Source of the DNA: Cyanoderma ruficeps
Taxonomy: Eukaryota; Chordata; Aves; Passeriformes; Timaliidae
Assembly: GCA_008694505.1 (NCBI GenBank)
Contig: VZDJ01000174.1
Span: 9,702,286-9,766,285, forward strand
Direction of reading: 5' to 3'
Length of the DNA: 64,000 bases
Shown here: piece after piece, positions 46,001-58,472 of the stretch
Layout: every line of letters begins with the position of its first letter
How positions within the stretch are numbered: the stretch's first letter is position 1
Program-made: the position numbers and the translations under genes
Notes under the pieces: generated by a model
What the model was told of the DNA's origin: nothing
The model's input: the letters and a program-made list of their open reading frames with translations, nothing else
Database searches by the model: none

Positions 46001-49000
46001 CAGCACGGAGCTGACTCCAGCTGTGCCCCTTCACAGACTGTGCTGGCGCATCCCTGATCCAGGCTCAGGTTACAGCCTTAGCGCTGTGCTCCCTGCTGCA
46101 TCAGCCAGGCACAGCAGGGCTGCCCCACCCCACACCGTGCCCAGCACAGGGAGAGCCCAGTGCTGCCTCAGCCTAATGACTTTCTGCAGCAGAAGCAAAA
46201 AAATTAATTATTCTGAGCTGCTGCTCACATGTGGTCATCCTGTTGTAACTCTCAACAGGAGCACCTGCAAACTTCAACACCTGTGGCTGCTACACCTGGG
46301 ACAGGTTTGAGCCGAGAGGATGGGGAAGGAAACAGGGCCAGGGTTTCCCTCTGCCCTCCTGGCCCTAAGGGTGTAGCATGTGTTTACAAATTTAGGCAAA
46401 ACTTGACAGCCAAGATTAAAAATTGCATGTGCTGGTGTGCCAAAATGACTTCCCACTGGCACAAAGGCAGGTGGGGCACTGACCAGGCAGGGAGCTGTGG
46501 CACATGTGCCTTCACCCCAGGATAGCTCAGCCAGCCTCTCCCAAGCTCCTTCCACACCTGATTTCAGTTCACACAGCACAAACACACATAGTCATTCCAT
46601 TTCCCTCAAACACTTTCCCATTTGCACAAAAACAACATCTGTGGTTAGTTAAAATATGGAAAACGTATTTTGAAAGTGTTATTTACTTCAGGTGACCCAA
46701 GTGGTTAGTACTGGCACATTTGAATTAGTAGGGATGTAATTTTCAGGGAATAAAAACTCTGATCATTCTGAAAATTAGGTCTCTCATAAGAGCTTAAATG
46801 CAGGAGGTCAGAGGTGTGTTCCTGGTTAAATGCCATGCCAGGTGACTGAACTCTGCTCTCATCCCTGCCACAGAGCTGACATGCTGTAGTAAGGGTGCTC
46901 AAACCTCAATTTTTGGAGTCAATTGTTTTCAGGGTGCCTGGGTTGAGATATCTGGATCTCAGCAAAGCAGCCCCAGGCACACCTGGACCCAAGGGCAGCA
47001 AAGCTCTGAACAAGTACAAAGTACACTGGAAAACCTGAGGGTAGCAGGCCAAGCACAACTGGAAATTTTTGACCACTCCTCACTCAGTTTTCACTAAAAC
47101 ACACTCTCATCTGACAGTCTTTATCCAAAAATAACACCAGTGAAGAATTCAGATAGTGCAGTGATGGCCACAGGAACATCTCCAAGTGGAAACTCTTCCT
47201 CCAAGGGGATGTTTGACCACAAGCAGCCTTAGGCAAGAGGCAAAAATCAAGGAGGGGAAGCAGGATGTGAAAAGCTGCTCCTTGACCACCAATATCCCCA
47301 TCCCACAGCTCTCCCTGGCCCTCCCCATAGCCCAAACTGGGGCAGGACCCCCAAAACCAACACTCAGGAGCTGGGATGAGAAATCAGGCCCAGGGAAGGG
47401 ACCCACAGGGTGTTTCTGCCTGCAGCCAACGCTGCCCAACCTCAACTGACCAAAGCAGGCACAGCTGCATGGAAAACCACTTCCCAAAACTTCTTTTCTT
47501 ACACCTTTCTTGGTTCTATTTAGCAACTAGAAACATGAAGACCTGACTTCAGCCAAGCTAAAGCAGTTAAAGAAAGGCTGGGAGAGGAAGTGAGGAGTGC
47601 CATACTTCCCGAATGTTCTGCTGCTCCATCTCGTGCCTCTTGATCATCGTTTTTCTCTTGAAGAAACGGCAGTTTTTGTCGTAGTAGAGTCTCTGCTGGC
47701 TGAGAAGCTGGGCCTCCTCTTCAGCCTGTGTGTGCTGCAGGTTCTCTTTGTGTTTGGATATCCTTTCTTGCTTCTCTTTCTTGGGCGTGCTGTGGTCCTC
47801 GTTCATTTCCTGCAAGGTCAAAGCAAGGCTTCCCTTAGCACCACAGTGACACAGGACTGGGGGGACCTTCCTGGCTCCTCCTCTGCCATTCAGTTCATGA
47901 AAGGACACCAAAATCCTACCACAGAACCAGACCTATCACCTGGCCATGCTCAGCCCTGCTGCCCCTACAGCTGTACCAGGACCCATACCAAGAGCAGGAG
48001 GAAAAGTGATCACTGAGCTCCTTGATAATCATCTTCTCACCTTTACCTTAAGAGCAAATTATTTTTGCAATGTGGTGGAGAAACTACTTAAATAATGCAT
48101 TTTGGCACAGATAGCTACATATGAAGTTACTTCTCTTCCTAATTTATGTAAGTGATCACAGGGCTTTTAGTCAAGGGACATTGAATGGCTGCTCTGATTA
48201 CTGGGAAAAAAAAACCAGATGAGGAGAAAGGGGAAGAAGAACTCTCTGTGAAGTCCCATTTTCCCTCATCACCCTTAGTTTCAAAGATTCTGCTCTACAG
48301 CAAATTGTGAAGGCACCTGTAGCCACCCTCACAAATTGTTCTGGAAATGCTGCCAGATGCTCCCAGTTCCTGAAAATTTATTTGCTGAGAATCCAAATTT
48401 GCTTCCAAGCCTGACAGTATCCCTTAAACCCCAGAGCTGGCCCAGGTTTATCAAAATGAAAGACTGGTTCGTACTCATTCCACACCCCCTCAGCCCCAAA
48501 AATGAGGGTTTCTTGCCTCTTTAATTTTTTCTTTGCAAAGCTTGTATTGTTTCTTCTGACTTTCTAAAAAGGTCGCCAGGTCTTTCTTTTGCTGAGCCAA
48601 AATCTGTTGCTGGAATTTCTTTTCATCTGCTGCAGCTGCCTTTGCCTGCAATGTAAAGAGAGGGGAAAAAAATAACAATTAAAAAAAAATAGGGTGAGTG
48701 AGCAGGTGCAGAATCCAGCACAAATCAGTGTTGTGGTTTTTGGTCAGTCATTTTGGTGACTGTGCTAGACAAAGCCATGAGCACTCAGCCACAGGAAAGC
48801 TGCTGGCACAGAAAATGCTCACAGAAGTCTGAGGGCTTCCCTGTGCTTCTTACCTTCCCACCAAAACCACCCCAGAGGGCACACCACCACCAGTTTATTA
48901 TGTGGATTAAGGTGCTGATTTTTAGACTGAGTGACAGCTTTGTCACCCCCTCAGCTGAGGCAGAGCTCCCACCAAAGGTCCCCACAGCCCCTTTTACGCA

Positions 49001-52000
49001 GCTGTGGCACTGGTGGATGCCAACAGAGTGCCCATCAGCCAGAAAAGTGACTCGAGGCTGGGTCACCACGGAGCACAAGGTCACAGCATCACTGGGTTGG
49101 AAAAGACCTTTAAGATCATCGAGTCCAACCCAGGCCAAACACCTCAACTAAACCACGGCACTGAGTGCCACATCCAGTCTTTTTTTAAACACATCCAGGG
49201 ATGGTGACTCCACCACCTCCCCAGGCAGACCATTCCAATACTTTATCACCCTTTCTCAATACTTTATCACCCTTTCTTAGTAAAAGACTTTTTCTTAACG
49301 TCCAACCTAAATTTCACTTGGGGCAGCTTTAAGACCACGTCCTCTTGTTGTGCACCTCAGACCACGGGTTTGAGCAGCAGCTCCCACAGCCCCCCTTGGA
49401 CACCTGGATTCTCCTGTCCCTCACATCCTCAGGGACAGCTCCCTGCACTCACCTCCTTCTCCATCACAGCCACCTGCTTCTTGGCCAGCTTCTCCAGCTC
49501 GATGGACGAGTTGTTGGCGTGTGTCTCCACCTCCTTCTGCAGCTTGAGGCGGTGCTCGTCCATCTCGGCCTTCAACTTGTTCTCCAGGGCGATCAGCTGC
49601 TTCTGGTGCTGGCGCCGCATCCGCTTATATCCTGACATCTGTTCCCGCAGCTCGTTCTCCTGCTCATGCTCATGGATCTGTCTTGTAACCTGTGGTCAGG
49701 GACAGGCAACAAGTGCTCCATGGCCCTGCTTCCCACACGAGCCGTGCTGGCTGCTCACTGCAGCCCAGGCCCTGCTCTGCTGTGCTCTCAGGAACCAACA
49801 GGTTTCTGTCAGAGTCCACGGCATCCCTCTGGATGACCCGGGACCCAAGGAAGGAAGCTTGAACCTTGGACAGGGGGTGTGGAGCTGGTCCAGGGGGGTT
49901 GGAGACCTTGGCACAGAGCCCAGGAAGACACTGGGTTTGATTTTAGTCCATGGGAGAGGCTTCCAACATTAAGAGAGGAATTACAAACCTCAAAGGCGTG
50001 AAAATAGTAGTTTAGCATAGCACGAGGTGAAAAATTTTGTAGTTTAGGGGTCTTTAGAATAGAGGTAAATGGGGGACAAGATGGAGGATTTGGGGTGTTG
50101 CCCTGAGTTCCTCTCCTTCTTCCTCATCCTCCATCTTCTGATGTGGTGATGACACAAAGTAGTTTGAGGGGATTGGGTCAGGGTAGAAATGACCCTTCTA
50201 GTTTAGGTGCTGCACATTGGCACAAAATTGTAAATAGTGGACACGGAACTCTCTGTATAAGAGCAAAGCAACGCCCCACAGGCAGTCAGTGGCCTCATGT
50301 CCAGCCACTGTCCGGGCCTCAGCTGGGTGTGGAGAAACCTCTGAGATACCAAATAATAAACAATACAAAAAACCTGAAAACAAGGCCTTGAAGACTCTGT
50401 TTTTTCTCTTGTGACGCAGCTCTGGGCTTTTAGAGGGCCAAGGACTTTTAACAACCTGAATCTCGGGTGAGAAACCAAACCCAAGCGTTTCAAAGGTGCT
50501 GCTGCTCAATTTCACAGAGCAACAAGGTTTCTCTCTCCTAACTGTTAGCCCTCATCTTTTGCTGAGATTTTAATGTGTTTTCAGTAACACTGCAGAAAAC
50601 GCCATATTACAAATAAAGGAAGGGTCTGGTTACTTATCACTCCAGGGTACACTGGAGCAGATCTGGAAACAAAGGCAGCTGATGGACAATGTTCTTCAGA
50701 CACAGCACTCAGATCCTGAGGGTGGCATGGACTCCCAAGATGCAGCCAGAACCCCCAAGCCACCCGTTCATTCCTTCCTCCTCAAGTCACCCCCATGGCA
50801 ATTCAATCCCTCAATATCTATTTTCTGCTACGAGGAGCCTCCTTCAAAATTTCCCCTTAAAATTCAAGATGATGACAGACTGAGCTCATTCCTTTCCAGA
50901 ATTGAAAGTTTTCTAACAAGGGAACACTGTTCTGGAACTGTGTGCTCTTAACAAGATTGATCAGATGGTCTAAGCAGATTTTAAACCCTGCTCAGCTGAA
51001 ACAAACTCACAAGTTCCACATTCATTTTCATGCCCAAGTGTATCCATGTGAAAGGAAGGAAAAAAAAAACCCCAACAGGCTGTGCCAAAAATGTTCAGAA
51101 GAAAATGCAAATGGTGATGCTTCCATTCAAAAGAAGAAAAGTGTCCAAGACTGGTTTTTATTTTTTTAAAGACAGTCTCAGGAACTTCACTTATGAAGAT
51201 CTGCTGATCATTTATATGACCTGAGAACCAAAAACTTGGTACGTGTGTGGAACTGCAGCCCCTGATTCTGTGCAAGAGGACCTTTGCTATCACACTTAAG
51301 TGTGAAGAGCTCAGTCTTTTGAAGGTGATCACTGAAGCTTTATGAACCAAGAGTGCCTCCTGCAGCTGGCAAGAGCCCAGCCTTCCTGACGGATTCCTCC
51401 ACAACAGCCCCAAAAACTGGCCCCTACTAGGGTGCTGCTGTCATTTGAAGGCAATTTTGTGGAGATTTTTGAAGTTCAGGTGAAGGATGGGATACACCTA
51501 CGGAGCTGGGAAGGTTCAGGTTCAAGAGAAGAGCAGCTGCTTTAGGGAGCTGCCATCCCAGTGCACTTGCTGGCTCCAGGGCTGGGAGGTGACAAGAAGC
51601 CAAGTCACAGCTCCAAAATCAACAGATGAACACCCTGACTGAGGTCACCCAAGGCAGGCAGCAAGTGCCACCTGCCTCAGTCCAAATGACTCCCAACACT
51701 TGGGAGAAGTATGAAGAGGAACTCGGGAAGAGCTTCCCAAAGACTGCAAAGGAACCAAAGAACCAGCCTGACCACAGCACTGTCAGACTCGGGCTGATCA
51801 CGTCAGTGAGGCCGAGTATCCACCCCGAGGTGATGATGGACAAACCACCTCCTTCCTGCCACAAATTTCGGAATGTCATTTTGGAGTAGGCTGGATTAAA
51901 TACACTTACACCTCAGCAACTGGTGTAACAGAGCAGCCTGCACACGCCTGAGACCCAAACAGATGTAAGGTGGCCACCAGGAGTGTGTGGGATTGTAGGA

Positions 52001-55000
52001 ATGACCACAGGAACACAAACACCGTGTGAGCCCTGTGTCCTACAGTACAAAAAGCTTTTGGTTTTTCCAAGTGTACCAAGGACAATGACACTTGGAAGAA
52101 GCTGGGAAATGTTCCTAGGAACTTGCACATTTCAGTCAAGTTCAGCAAGAATAAGATCTCTGCCAGAAGCTTCCAGGTAAGGAAGATTTCTCTGAGAATC
52201 CAAGTTAATGATAAGAGGCAGATGCCAGGTAAGACACACGGACCGCCAACACTTCACACCTGCCACCGACAACATTCAGGGACATCCAGCTGGGAGAGAA
52301 CAGCCTTGGTCAGGCACTTGAAGAGAAATGGAGATCTGGGAGCCACCAGCAGTACAAGATCTTCCTGGATGTGCTATTTTTGGGGCACGGCCCTTTTGTG
52401 AGCAATGGGATGTTCTGCACGGCACACTCCGTTCTCAGACGTTGGCAGAACAAAGCAAACAGCAAGAGCCTAAGAAAAAATGGATCTAAGGATCCTCCAG
52501 CAACTTTGCCAGTCTCCTTTGGTCTGATCTCTAATGAGATATAGAACATGCACTTGTTTTATTTACAGCAAAACTCATTAACTTTTATCCTTGGTTTTTT
52601 CCCTGCTCCTCTGCACCCCATTTCCAATTTTGCTCAGCTTTATCATGACAAGAATTCCATCTTGGAAAGATTTCCCATGAAATCTAGGATATTTATCCCT
52701 AACAATAGGATGCAATTGCTAATTACAAGCCTAGCTGATAAAGCCTTCCAGTCACAACAGAAGATGAGACGTTAAAAAGTCAGAAGAAGAAAACAAAAGC
52801 AGTGTCTCATGCTAAAGATGAGTGAGGAGAGCAGCAGACTTGGTGGACACCTCATGGATTTAATGCCTGTGTTCAGCAAGCTCATGATAAAGACTTCATT
52901 TATCACCATAATCTCCAGTCAATCCAACACTCCTCAGGACAGTCTTCAAAGACAAAGTCTGCACATGGTGATCTCAGGGATGGGAGAATGTGGAAGAAAT
53001 GAATATTAGTTACTGAAAATGCCCAGTTCAGTACCAGAGAAGTCCTTCAGACTATGAATGAATAAAGGATTATGGTTTTAAAGATTAAGCCTCTAATGAA
53101 TGAACAGCTCCAGCAACCATTTTAGCAAGAAAATTTGGGGATGTTCCAGTAATCACCTTTCTGGTGTTCTTAGACAAAGACTCTTGGAACTCCATGTAAT
53201 ATTTGGAATATCCTGAGTGGGAAAGGGCCCCACAAGGATCATGGATTCCAGCCCCTGTCCCTGCAATCCCACCCTGGGCATCCCTGGCAGTGCTGTCCAA
53301 AGGCTCCTGGAGCTCTGGCAGCCTCGGGGCCGTGCCCATCCCCTGGGGAGCCTGGGCAGTGCCAGCACCCTCTGGGGAAGAACCTTCTCCTAAAATCCAG
53401 CCTCAACCCCCTGACACAGCTCCAGCCATTCCCTGGGTCCTGTACCTGGTCACAGGGAGCAGAGGTTGGAGCTGCCCCTAAAGAAGTCCACAAATGTAAC
53501 CCCACAGATTATCATGAGGCAAAAGGTGATAACTACAAAATTTGTTCTCCATGTAACCAGGCAATGTCAGGATCCTTCACACCAGAAAGCTGCAGTTTCC
53601 TGAAGCTCTCCCTGCAGCACACAACAATCAATCAGGTCATCAGGAGAACCAAAAACCTGTATAAACCAGAACAGCTTTTATTAAGGTATGACATTTTCTC
53701 AGTTTCTTATCTTTCTGCATCTTTGGCACACACAGAACTGAGAACAGAGATGTCTTTTCCAACCTACTCCCACAGGCAGTTCATTTGCCATAAAATCCAA
53801 ACTTTCTTTCACCCCTCCAAGATTTTAGCTTTACATAAGGAAGTTGAGCTCACAAATTCTTCTTCAAACCAGCAGCTGTTTAGAGTTCCCTTTTCTACAC
53901 TGTTTATCCAAGATACTGAACCCTCTCCTAAACGAGAGGAATTCTCACCTCTCAATAACCAGTATTTTGAGCTCCTCTGTGCTGGAGGAAGCAGAACTCT
54001 GAGCAAAAAGCTGCCAGCTGCTTCTCACAGCAAGAGGAGATGAGAAAGAACAAGTCCAAAATTTTAGAGGAAAGGTCTACAAAGGCAGCAGCCAGATGAG
54101 TCCATTGGGAGAAACTCAACCCTCTGGAATCAAACATCAAGGCTTCAGTGGAAGAGGGTGCAAGGGAACAGCTCCATGTGAAGGTACCTGGTTCTGGAGT
54201 CAGGCTGCCCTGGTGCCATTTTCCTGGCCACATCCAGGGAATCCTGCTCACACGGACACAGGCACTTGGCTGTGCAGGCCCTGGATGAGATCACATCATT
54301 CTTTTGCTGGGATTTGATTTCAAAGAGAACACCAAGGCCTTTGATAGAGTCCTCACTGTCTGATCTTTCTATGAAATGAGATGTCACAGATGTGAGGGAG
54401 GAATTCTTGCCCGTGCCAGTGGGCAGGCCCTGGCACAGGGTGCCCAGGGAAGCTGTGGCTGCTCCTGGATCTCTGGAAGTGTCCAAGGCCAGGCTGGACA
54501 GGGCTTGGAGCAGCCTGGGACAGTGGACCGTGTCCCTGCCATGGCAGGGGGTGGAATGAGATGAGATTTAAGATGCTTTCTAACCCGAGCCATTCTAAGG
54601 TTCTATGAAGTTTTAACTACTTGATCATTGCCTTTGAAAACTGTAAAAGCAGCTGTTGAGGAGATGCATGAGGCAGGGGGGACCTAAGGGGTCAAGCTTG
54701 AAAGACACCCAGAAGTGCAGATCAATGCAGCTCTGAAGAGATGCAAAAAACAGCTTTCCCTTGAAAACATGGAGAGGTGTAGTCTCATCAACATGCAGAA
54801 CCTCTGCCCTTCTTTTCAAACAACAGCTTGCTGAGCTTCAAGAGATTTCTGATTGTAACTTTTAATGTATGGATCACTGATAATCTGCGAAATAACATGG
54901 AGATGTGGGTGCCTGGTCTCCATTTCAGATCAACAGCAGAAATATGCAGGATGTTTTCCACCCCTGTTCCAGGTGAGTGATGGTTACCACACAAAACTGA

Positions 55001-58000
55001 TTAAAGACAAAAGTGGTCCAGGAAAAAAATGACTACTAAAATTGCTGATTGAATTATAACCAAAGTTAAGCTCCTGCATCTTCCTTACCCACATTTGCTC
55101 GTTTTCATTATTTTCTTTCATCTGAGCAATATTAAAGCACTACTGCAAGAGTCAAAAGGGGATATCCACAGCCTGTTTCCTTGTGGATAGTTCACCTGAC
55201 TATTTTCTCTGGAGGTCTGTCCAGTTTCCTTCATATTCACACGATGCTTTTGCAGAGTAACAGGGCAAGGGAATCACTCTTCAAGCCATGGGGTCACCTG
55301 GAGCGTTCATCTGTCTAATATAAGTTCCTCTGCGACCTCTGCACTCTCTGAAACTGCTTCAGCTTGTTTTTGGAAAGAGATCCAACTTGAACCTTGGATT
55401 ACTTTTAGGAATGCCAGTCTTACCTCCACCTGCAATATCCTGATCTACGGGGAGAAGAGCAAGGCCTTGAGGGCCCCAGATCCTGGACTGCACCAGCAGG
55501 AACAGCTGTGGAGTGACCAGCCCCACACTTGGTGCTTTTCTTCTAAAAACACTGCCCTGGTCTCATGTTTGGGGGTGGTTTTCAGCAAATCCCATAAAAG
55601 GAAGTTCTTAGACCCAAATATCATCCCATATTATTGAATTTGGGGCCAGAACTCCCAGTTTTGATTCTCTGCAATACAGGCCACCTGATGCTCCCAAGTG
55701 CACAACCTTTCTGTGCCTGGGAAGATGTTCCCAACTGCTGAGAAATGGGCAGCAGCCAGGATGTAGGGAACCATCAAAGCTTGCTGGTTTGCTTGTTTTC
55801 AACCACTGTGGGATCTTGAGCACCCATTCACACAGGAAAAATCTGCCATTCAAAGAGTGAATTAACACAGAGAGATGAATAAAACCTGAATTTCTGGGTT
55901 TGAACTACAAATTCTAGGAATGTTCAGGTCGTTCTCCCCATGTCAGCTCCATGACTAACCTTGCCCTCCCCATAAATATTGGACAGGGAAGCAGGAAGAA
56001 GTTCTCCCTTGGCCAGAGGAGCAGCAGCATCCAGCACCTCTCTCCTCACTGACATCATCCAGGCACTGAATGGTGACAGTGATAAAAAGTGCTCCAACAC
56101 AAGCACTGGCACCCAAATTCTGTGCAATGGGTTTGAACTTTTATTTTTTCACCCTAGATTTCAATTCTGGAACATGAAGAGGTGGGAATGGAAGACCATT
56201 AAAGGGAAAGCTCATCAGCATGAAATATTTCTGTGGCAAACACAGGGACAGTTCTGCCCCACCACACAACCTCAGAAGTAAGGACACACCAACACCTCCT
56301 GGAGTGCTCAGGTGGTGTGTTGGGAACTTCCCTCTGCACTGGGCAGGAGAGATGTGTGTGTATGATGGGGACAACAGACCATGTTCCACAGAAAATCCAA
56401 AAACTAGAAGCTGTCCAAGAAGCCTTCCATCTTCCCCACCCAAAATTTTATCTTTATCATCACCGGGTCATTGAAGCAGAGAGATTCAGCAAATCCAAGT
56501 GAGTAAAGAATTAAGGAAGACACAATCCCAGCCCCACAGGAGGCTGCCATGGGATTTAGGAGTGACCTTGGGATATCAGCTGTCTTCCCCAGAGCTCAGG
56601 CATTTGGGAATACCTCACAGCCCGTATTTTCATTAGTTCCCAAAGGGGCCTGGCCATGCAATCCCTTCAAGCCACCCAAGTAGCCCAGGGGTGACATTTC
56701 CAAGGAAGACAGGAGTTCTGGGCTCTGCTGCTGAAGGCAGGCCACAAGGTGCAGCAGCTTTGCACAGGGAGTAAAAGAACATGAATATATTCATCACAAA
56801 TATCAATTTATCAATGAAATTGCATGTCTGGAGTGTGATACATGAGTCATTCATCATTTCTGCCCTCCAGCCAACCTAACTGGGTCCTACTTCTATCCAT
56901 TCAGTGCAGGCAGTAGAAGAGCTGGCACTGCATGGGGTGCAAACACACACACACACACACAAAAAGGAAAAATTCCCAGGGCAGAGGGTCTCCAGGAGAG
57001 CAGGGATCCTGCCCCTGTCAGGTGTGCTGCATGAAGTCCTCTAACACACACATTTCTAGGTCACTCTAAACTGGGGGGAGCAGGGGACACCAGCCTGGGG
57101 GGCACTCAGGGTATGGGCACCCAGAAATACACCTGCAAAAGATGGGAATCAAATGTTCCCAGGAAGCATCTGGGCAGAAGCCTGAATGCCACAGCATCGT
57201 TTTAGATTTTAATAGCAGCAGCAGCAACAATCACACAGAAAAATTTGGGCTGCTGGCACTGCTGCTGCTTCCCTCCAGTCACAACCTTTAGCTGTGGTCT
57301 CACACACACACACACCTCCCCATCCCGCGTCTTGTGCAGGCAGGAATGGGAAGCGATTCTGGGGATGCAGAAATGGTGGTCTGGAAGGAGAACCCCCATG
57401 GTGGAGGCAGGAGAAAGCGGGAAGGGGAGGGCTCGCTGGTGTAATTTCGGGGTTGGTCCGGGATGATGTCATAGCACTGAGCAAGTGCCATGGCCAAACC
57501 GTGGGGACTTTCTAACGCTTCCCGTCCATCTGACCTCTAATACCAGCGGGCTGAAATATTTAATAGGACATTCATTTTCCCTCGGAAGGGCCATTTTTCA
57601 CCGCTTTCCCTGAAAAAGGCTGCTCCCAGCCCGGGTGGATGCGGGGTGGGGGAGGCGGCACACAACTAACTCTTCCGGCACACACCCCTTTCCCTACTAC
57701 AAAGGCATCCACAGCAATCACATTTGCAATAGTACAAATCTTGATGGATTCATCCCATCCCCCTCCCCTTTGTAAGCCCACAGCCCGCTGTAAGCCCTCT
57801 CTCTCCCTTATCGCAGCCCAGCAATCCTTCCAAGGGATCAGGCTGGAAAATGCAGTCACGGTACAGTTGCTTGAAATAAATGAATGAATGAATAAAAAAA
57901 AAAAAACCCACAAAAAAAAAACAACCCGGCAGCAGCTCAGGGCGGGCAGCAGCGATCTTATTGTTCCCAAACCCATCTGCATCTGCATCTCCACGGCGTT

Positions 58001-58472
58001 CCAGCAGCTCTCACACACCTCACACACACTTTATGCACATGCAGATAAATATATTAACAAAAGGGACAGGTGGGAAATGGAGGCTGGGGCGGGGAGGGGG
58101 GGATGAGACGATATTAACTTCACCCAGGAAGGTGGGTTATCTCACACTGGAAATGCACAGAGAAATTAAACATATTTCACATTTACATCTCTCTCTCTCA
58201 CACACACATACAGAGGTAAATCTCTTTCAGTGCAATATCCAGTTGCTATGCCAACAGCACCAACAGCACGGGCGGCGATGGCAGCGAGGGGCCGCGGAGT
58301 GGGGTGGGATGGGGTGGGGTGGGATGGGGGCTCTTACCAAAGATGCTGATTTGATTGTGGCAAAGCGCTCTCGGTTCCGGTAGTGGAGGGCCTGATTCTG
58401 CACTGACTGGGTAGGCCGCACCTCAGGCCTGCGATCCCTGTGGCCCACCTCATCCCTTATAAATACATGATC
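43032..58472 (-). CDS. TAOK3: TAOK3, C-terminal exons (partial at both ends)
   Basis: TAO kinase 3 (JIK/DPK) is a STE20-family MAP3K acting in p38/JNK, DNA-damage and T-cell receptor signalling. Eight exons are visible: 58472-58338, 49689-49453, 48645-48517, 47809-47606, 45355-45116, 44011-43799, 43430-43248 and 43168-43032, 492 codons with every junction in phase 0. They cover the linker ([28 protein letters not shown]) and the Glu/Lys/Gln-rich coiled coil ([65 protein letters not shown]). Identity to the mammalian protein is very high. The kinase-domain exons are missing and should lie beyond 64,000. The intron after 48,517 has a GC donor. The stop codon is lost in the gap at 43,012. Confidence 0.96.
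44395..44662 (+). mobile_element. CR1 LINE 3' end in TAOK3 intron
   Basis: Plus-orientation CR1 3' region: GGTTGGATTTGAGGAGAAGG, GGGTGCTGGCACTGCCCAG, GGATGCCCAGGGTGGGATTG and a tail ending CATTCCGTGATTCTGTGA. It closely matches, in reverse complement, the copy at 53.2 kb. Confidence 0.88.
45497..45513. repeat. (CCCT)n microsatellite
   Basis: About four CCCT units in the TAOK3 intron upstream of exon 45,355-45,116. Confidence 0.75.
48516..48517 (-). promoter_or_regulatory. TAOK3: GC splice donor of TAOK3
   Basis: On the minus strand the exon ends AAAGAG and the intron starts GCAAGA (its first two bases are plus 48,516-48,515), so the donor is GC, not GT. The exon end is fixed by the match to mammalian TAOK3 ([17 protein letters not shown]), and the next exon starts GAAATGAACGAG in frame after a CAG acceptor. 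Confidence 0.85.
49080..49345 (-). mobile_element. CR1 LINE 3' region, minus orientation, in TAOK3 intron
   Basis: GGGTTGGAAAAGACCTTTAA, GATCATCGAGTCCAACCCAG and CATCCAGGGATGGTGACTCC are the reverse complement of a CR1 3' region. The element contains a perfect 21-bp tandem duplication (49,236-49,256 and 49,257-49,277). It ends close to the exon at 49,453. The right boundary is approximate. Confidence 0.9.
49236..49277. repeat. Perfect 21-bp tandem duplication inside a CR1
   Basis: Two identical copies of CAATACTTTATCACCCTTTC plus T lie head to tail within the CR1 fragment. This is probably a replication-slippage event after insertion. Confidence 0.93.
49999..50492 (+). mobile_element. Solo LTR of an endogenous retrovirus (class II-like)
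   Basis: A 494-bp element starting TG and ending CA lies in a TAOK3 intron, flanked by AAGGCG (49,993-49,998) and AAGGTG (50,493-50,498), a 6-bp target-site duplication with one mismatch. Inside, in order, are a TATA-like TATAAG at 50,256 and an AATAAA at 50,355, giving U3-R-U5 layout in plus orientation, antisense to TAOK3. There is no internal retroviral sequence beside it, so it is a solo LTR left by recombination. Six-base duplications are usual for beta/class II (ERVK-type) elements. It resembles passerine LTRs from memory only. Confidence 0.82.
53195..53505 (-). mobile_element. CR1 LINE 3' end, minus orientation, in TAOK3 intron
   Basis: Reverse complement of the CR1 3' region seen at 44.4 kb: CAATCCCACCCTGGGCATCC, CTCGGGGCCGTGCCCATCCC and GCAGTGCCAGCACCCTCTGG. 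Short frames in the two copies translate to the same peptide over about 20 residues. Confidence 0.88.
54405..54608 (+). mobile_element. CR1 LINE 3' end in TAOK3 intron
   Basis: Plus-orientation CR1 tail: CAAGGCCAGGCTGGACAGGG, TTGGAGCAGCCTGGGACAGT, CCCTGCCATGGCAGGGGGTG and an ending CCATTCTAAGGTTCTATGAA. This is a different CR1 subfamily from the 44.4-kb copy. Confidence 0.92.
54609..58337 (-). other. TAOK3: TAOK3 intron, right part
   Basis: Intron between the exons at 58,338 and 49,689. I see no exon, RNA gene or recognisable mobile element in this part. It has (CA)n runs at about 56,943-56,960 and 57,300-57,315, and a GC-richer stretch from 57.3 kb towards the exon. Confidence 0.6.
58281..58328. 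repeat. GGGGT/GGGAT-rich run next to a TAOK3 donor
   Basis: About 45 bp of GGGTGGGATGGGG-type units on the plus strand, ending a few bases from the donor of TAOK3 exon 58,472-58,338. On the transcribed RNA it is C-rich. Confidence 0.75.
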
